Source of the DNA: an uncultured Eubacterium sp. | GTDB taxonomy: Bacteria > Bacillota > Clostridia > Lachnospirales > Lachnospiraceae | Direction of reading: 5' to 3' | DNA: 64,000 nt | Assembly (NCBI GenBank): GCA_934338065.1 | Contig: CAKRGX010000003.1 | Span: 1-64,000 of the forward strand | In this document: in pieces, positions 63,083 through 64,000 of the stretch | Layout: each line of letters opens with the position of its first letter | Position numbering within the stretch: position 1 is the stretch's first letter | Notes under the pieces: model-generated | What the model was told of the DNA's origin: nothing | Database searches by the model: none | What the model saw: only the letters and a program-made list of their open reading frames with translations | Translations under genes and position numbers: made by a program

Positions 63083-63129
63083 GAGTCAACTTCCTGTCGA
63101 TTTTAGGCTTTCTTGAGGATTTTAAGATA

Positions 63130-63158
63130 TTGACATCACATACAAAAGATTTTATACT
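63130..63158 (+). promoter_or_regulatory. Sigma-A promoter of purC
   Basis: TTGACA (63130-63135), 17 bases and TATACT (63153-63158), about 33 bases before the purC start. No PurR box or purine riboswitch is recognised in the short leader. Confidence 0.8.
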
Positions 63159-63191
63159 ATTGAATTATCAGAATATATTAGGAGGTTACTA

Positions 63192-64000
63192 TGAGCGAAT
63201 TAAAACCAATCAAAGAAGGTAAAGTACGCGAAATCTACGATAACGGCGACAGTCTGATCATGGTCGCAACCGACCGTATCAGTTGCTTTGACGTCATTTT
63301 AAAAAATGTTATTTCCAAAAAGGGAACCGTATTGACCCAGATGTCTAAATTCTGGTTTGATATGACTACAGATATTGTTCCAAATCACATGTTGTCTGCT
63401 GATGTAAAGGATATGCCGGAGTTTTTTCAACAGGAAAGATTTGACGGTAACAGCATGATGTGCAAAAAGCTGACTATGCTTCCTATTGAATGTATTGTTC
63501 GTGGGTACATTACCGGTAGTGGCTGGGCAAACTATAAAAAGGATGGGACAGTCTGTGGAATAAAGTTACCGGAAGGTCTGAAAGAATCTGATAAGCTTCC
63601 TGAACCAATCTATACTCCTTCTACCAAAGCCGAAATCGGTGATCACGACGAGAACATTTCTTTTGAAAAGAGTATCGATGTTCTGGAAAAGGAATTCCCG
63701 GGAAAAGGAAAAGAATACGCAGAAAAGCTTCGTGACTATACGATTGCCCTTTACAATAAGTGTGCTGATTATGCACGCGAACGAGGGATTATTATTGCTG
63801 ACACCAAATTTGAATTTGGGCTTGATGAAAATGGTAATATTGTTGTTGGCGATGAAATGCTTACACCAGATAGTTCACGTTTCTGGCCTGCTGACGGTTA
63901 CGAACCGGGTCACGGACAACCTTCTTTTGATAAGCAGTTTGCCAGAGACTGGCTGAAAAATAACGAAGGCAGACATGATTGGGAATTACCTGCTGATATC
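63192..64000 (+). CDS. purC: SAICAR synthetase PurC (3' end outside window)
   Basis: PurC joins aspartate to CAIR in purine synthesis. The first 269 codons are present, with no stop before the window ends; the family is about 235-295 residues long. Visible motifs are [47 protein letters not shown] and [19 protein letters not shown] lies 5 bases before ATG. The gene is divergent from parE. purL lies 58 kb away in this window, so purine genes are dispersed here. Confidence 0.96.

Overview
The window looks like a chromosomal segment of a motile, low-GC member of the Clostridia, most likely Lachnospiraceae. The reasons are a single-chain 1258-residue PurL, a flagellar hook-filament locus with FliW and CsrA, GGAGG ribosome sites nearly everywhere, Firmicutes-type sigma-A and sigma-D promoters, and ParE/ParC-like topoisomerase genes. 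I cannot name the species from sequence alone.

Layout. 1-6.0 kb: tRNA-Gly, maf, purL and a parvulin-type foldase, all on the minus strand. 6.1-13.3 kb: tRNA-Leu, a small membrane protein, a secreted Big_2 protein, a marR plus heterodimeric ABC exporter operon, and a SpoIID-like peptidoglycan-binding protein. 13.3-18.2 kb (plus strand): a MerR-methyltransferase fusion, then rfbA-rfbB-rfbD-rfbC for dTDP-rhamnose. 18.2-20.7 kb (minus): tarJ-tarI-rpe-like genes for CDP-ribitol. 20.8-37.9 kb (minus): a 15-gene, mostly AT-rich glycan cluster. 38.1-38.9 kb: a decayed ATPase gene. 38.9-46.0 kb: three tandem LicD-family fusion genes. 46.0-58.8 kb: two flagellins, a FliT-like gene, fliS, fliD, flaG, csrA, fliW, flgL, two flgK paralogues, flgN and flgM. 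58.8-63.0 kb: parC-parE-like genes. 63.2 kb to the end: purC (partial, plus strand).

How it fits together. I read the centre (about 18-59 kb) as one flagellin production and flagellin modification locus. The glycan operon begins at a close match to the flagellar sigma-D promoter (TAAT-N15-GCCGATAT), the same type found before both flagellin genes, flgM and flaG. It encodes a protein resembling the Maf/DUF115 flagellin glycosyltransferases and has no priming transferase, Wzx flippase, Wzy polymerase or ABC exporter, so it does not look like a capsule locus. Three nucleotide-sugar routes meet here: dTDP sugars (RfbA/B feeding both rhamnose and, through a WecE-like transaminase and a hexapeptide acyltransferase, probably dTDP-Fuc4NAc); CDP-ribitol (Rpe-like, TarI, TarJ), a plausible donor for the LicD proteins beside the flagellins; and an uncharacterised CMP-activated compound (NeuA-like transferase, HMGL-type aldolase, TPP enzyme). 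The TPP enzyme gene is broken in this strain. Both flagellin leaders carry GGA motifs in hairpin loops and at the Shine-Dalgarno site, as expected for CsrA targets, and csrA and fliW lie a few kilobases upstream in the same locus.

Seven of the glycan-cluster proteins, of different catalytic families, carry the same kind of small Rossmann-like domain (IYGAG type) at one end. This is the most unusual protein-level pattern in the window.
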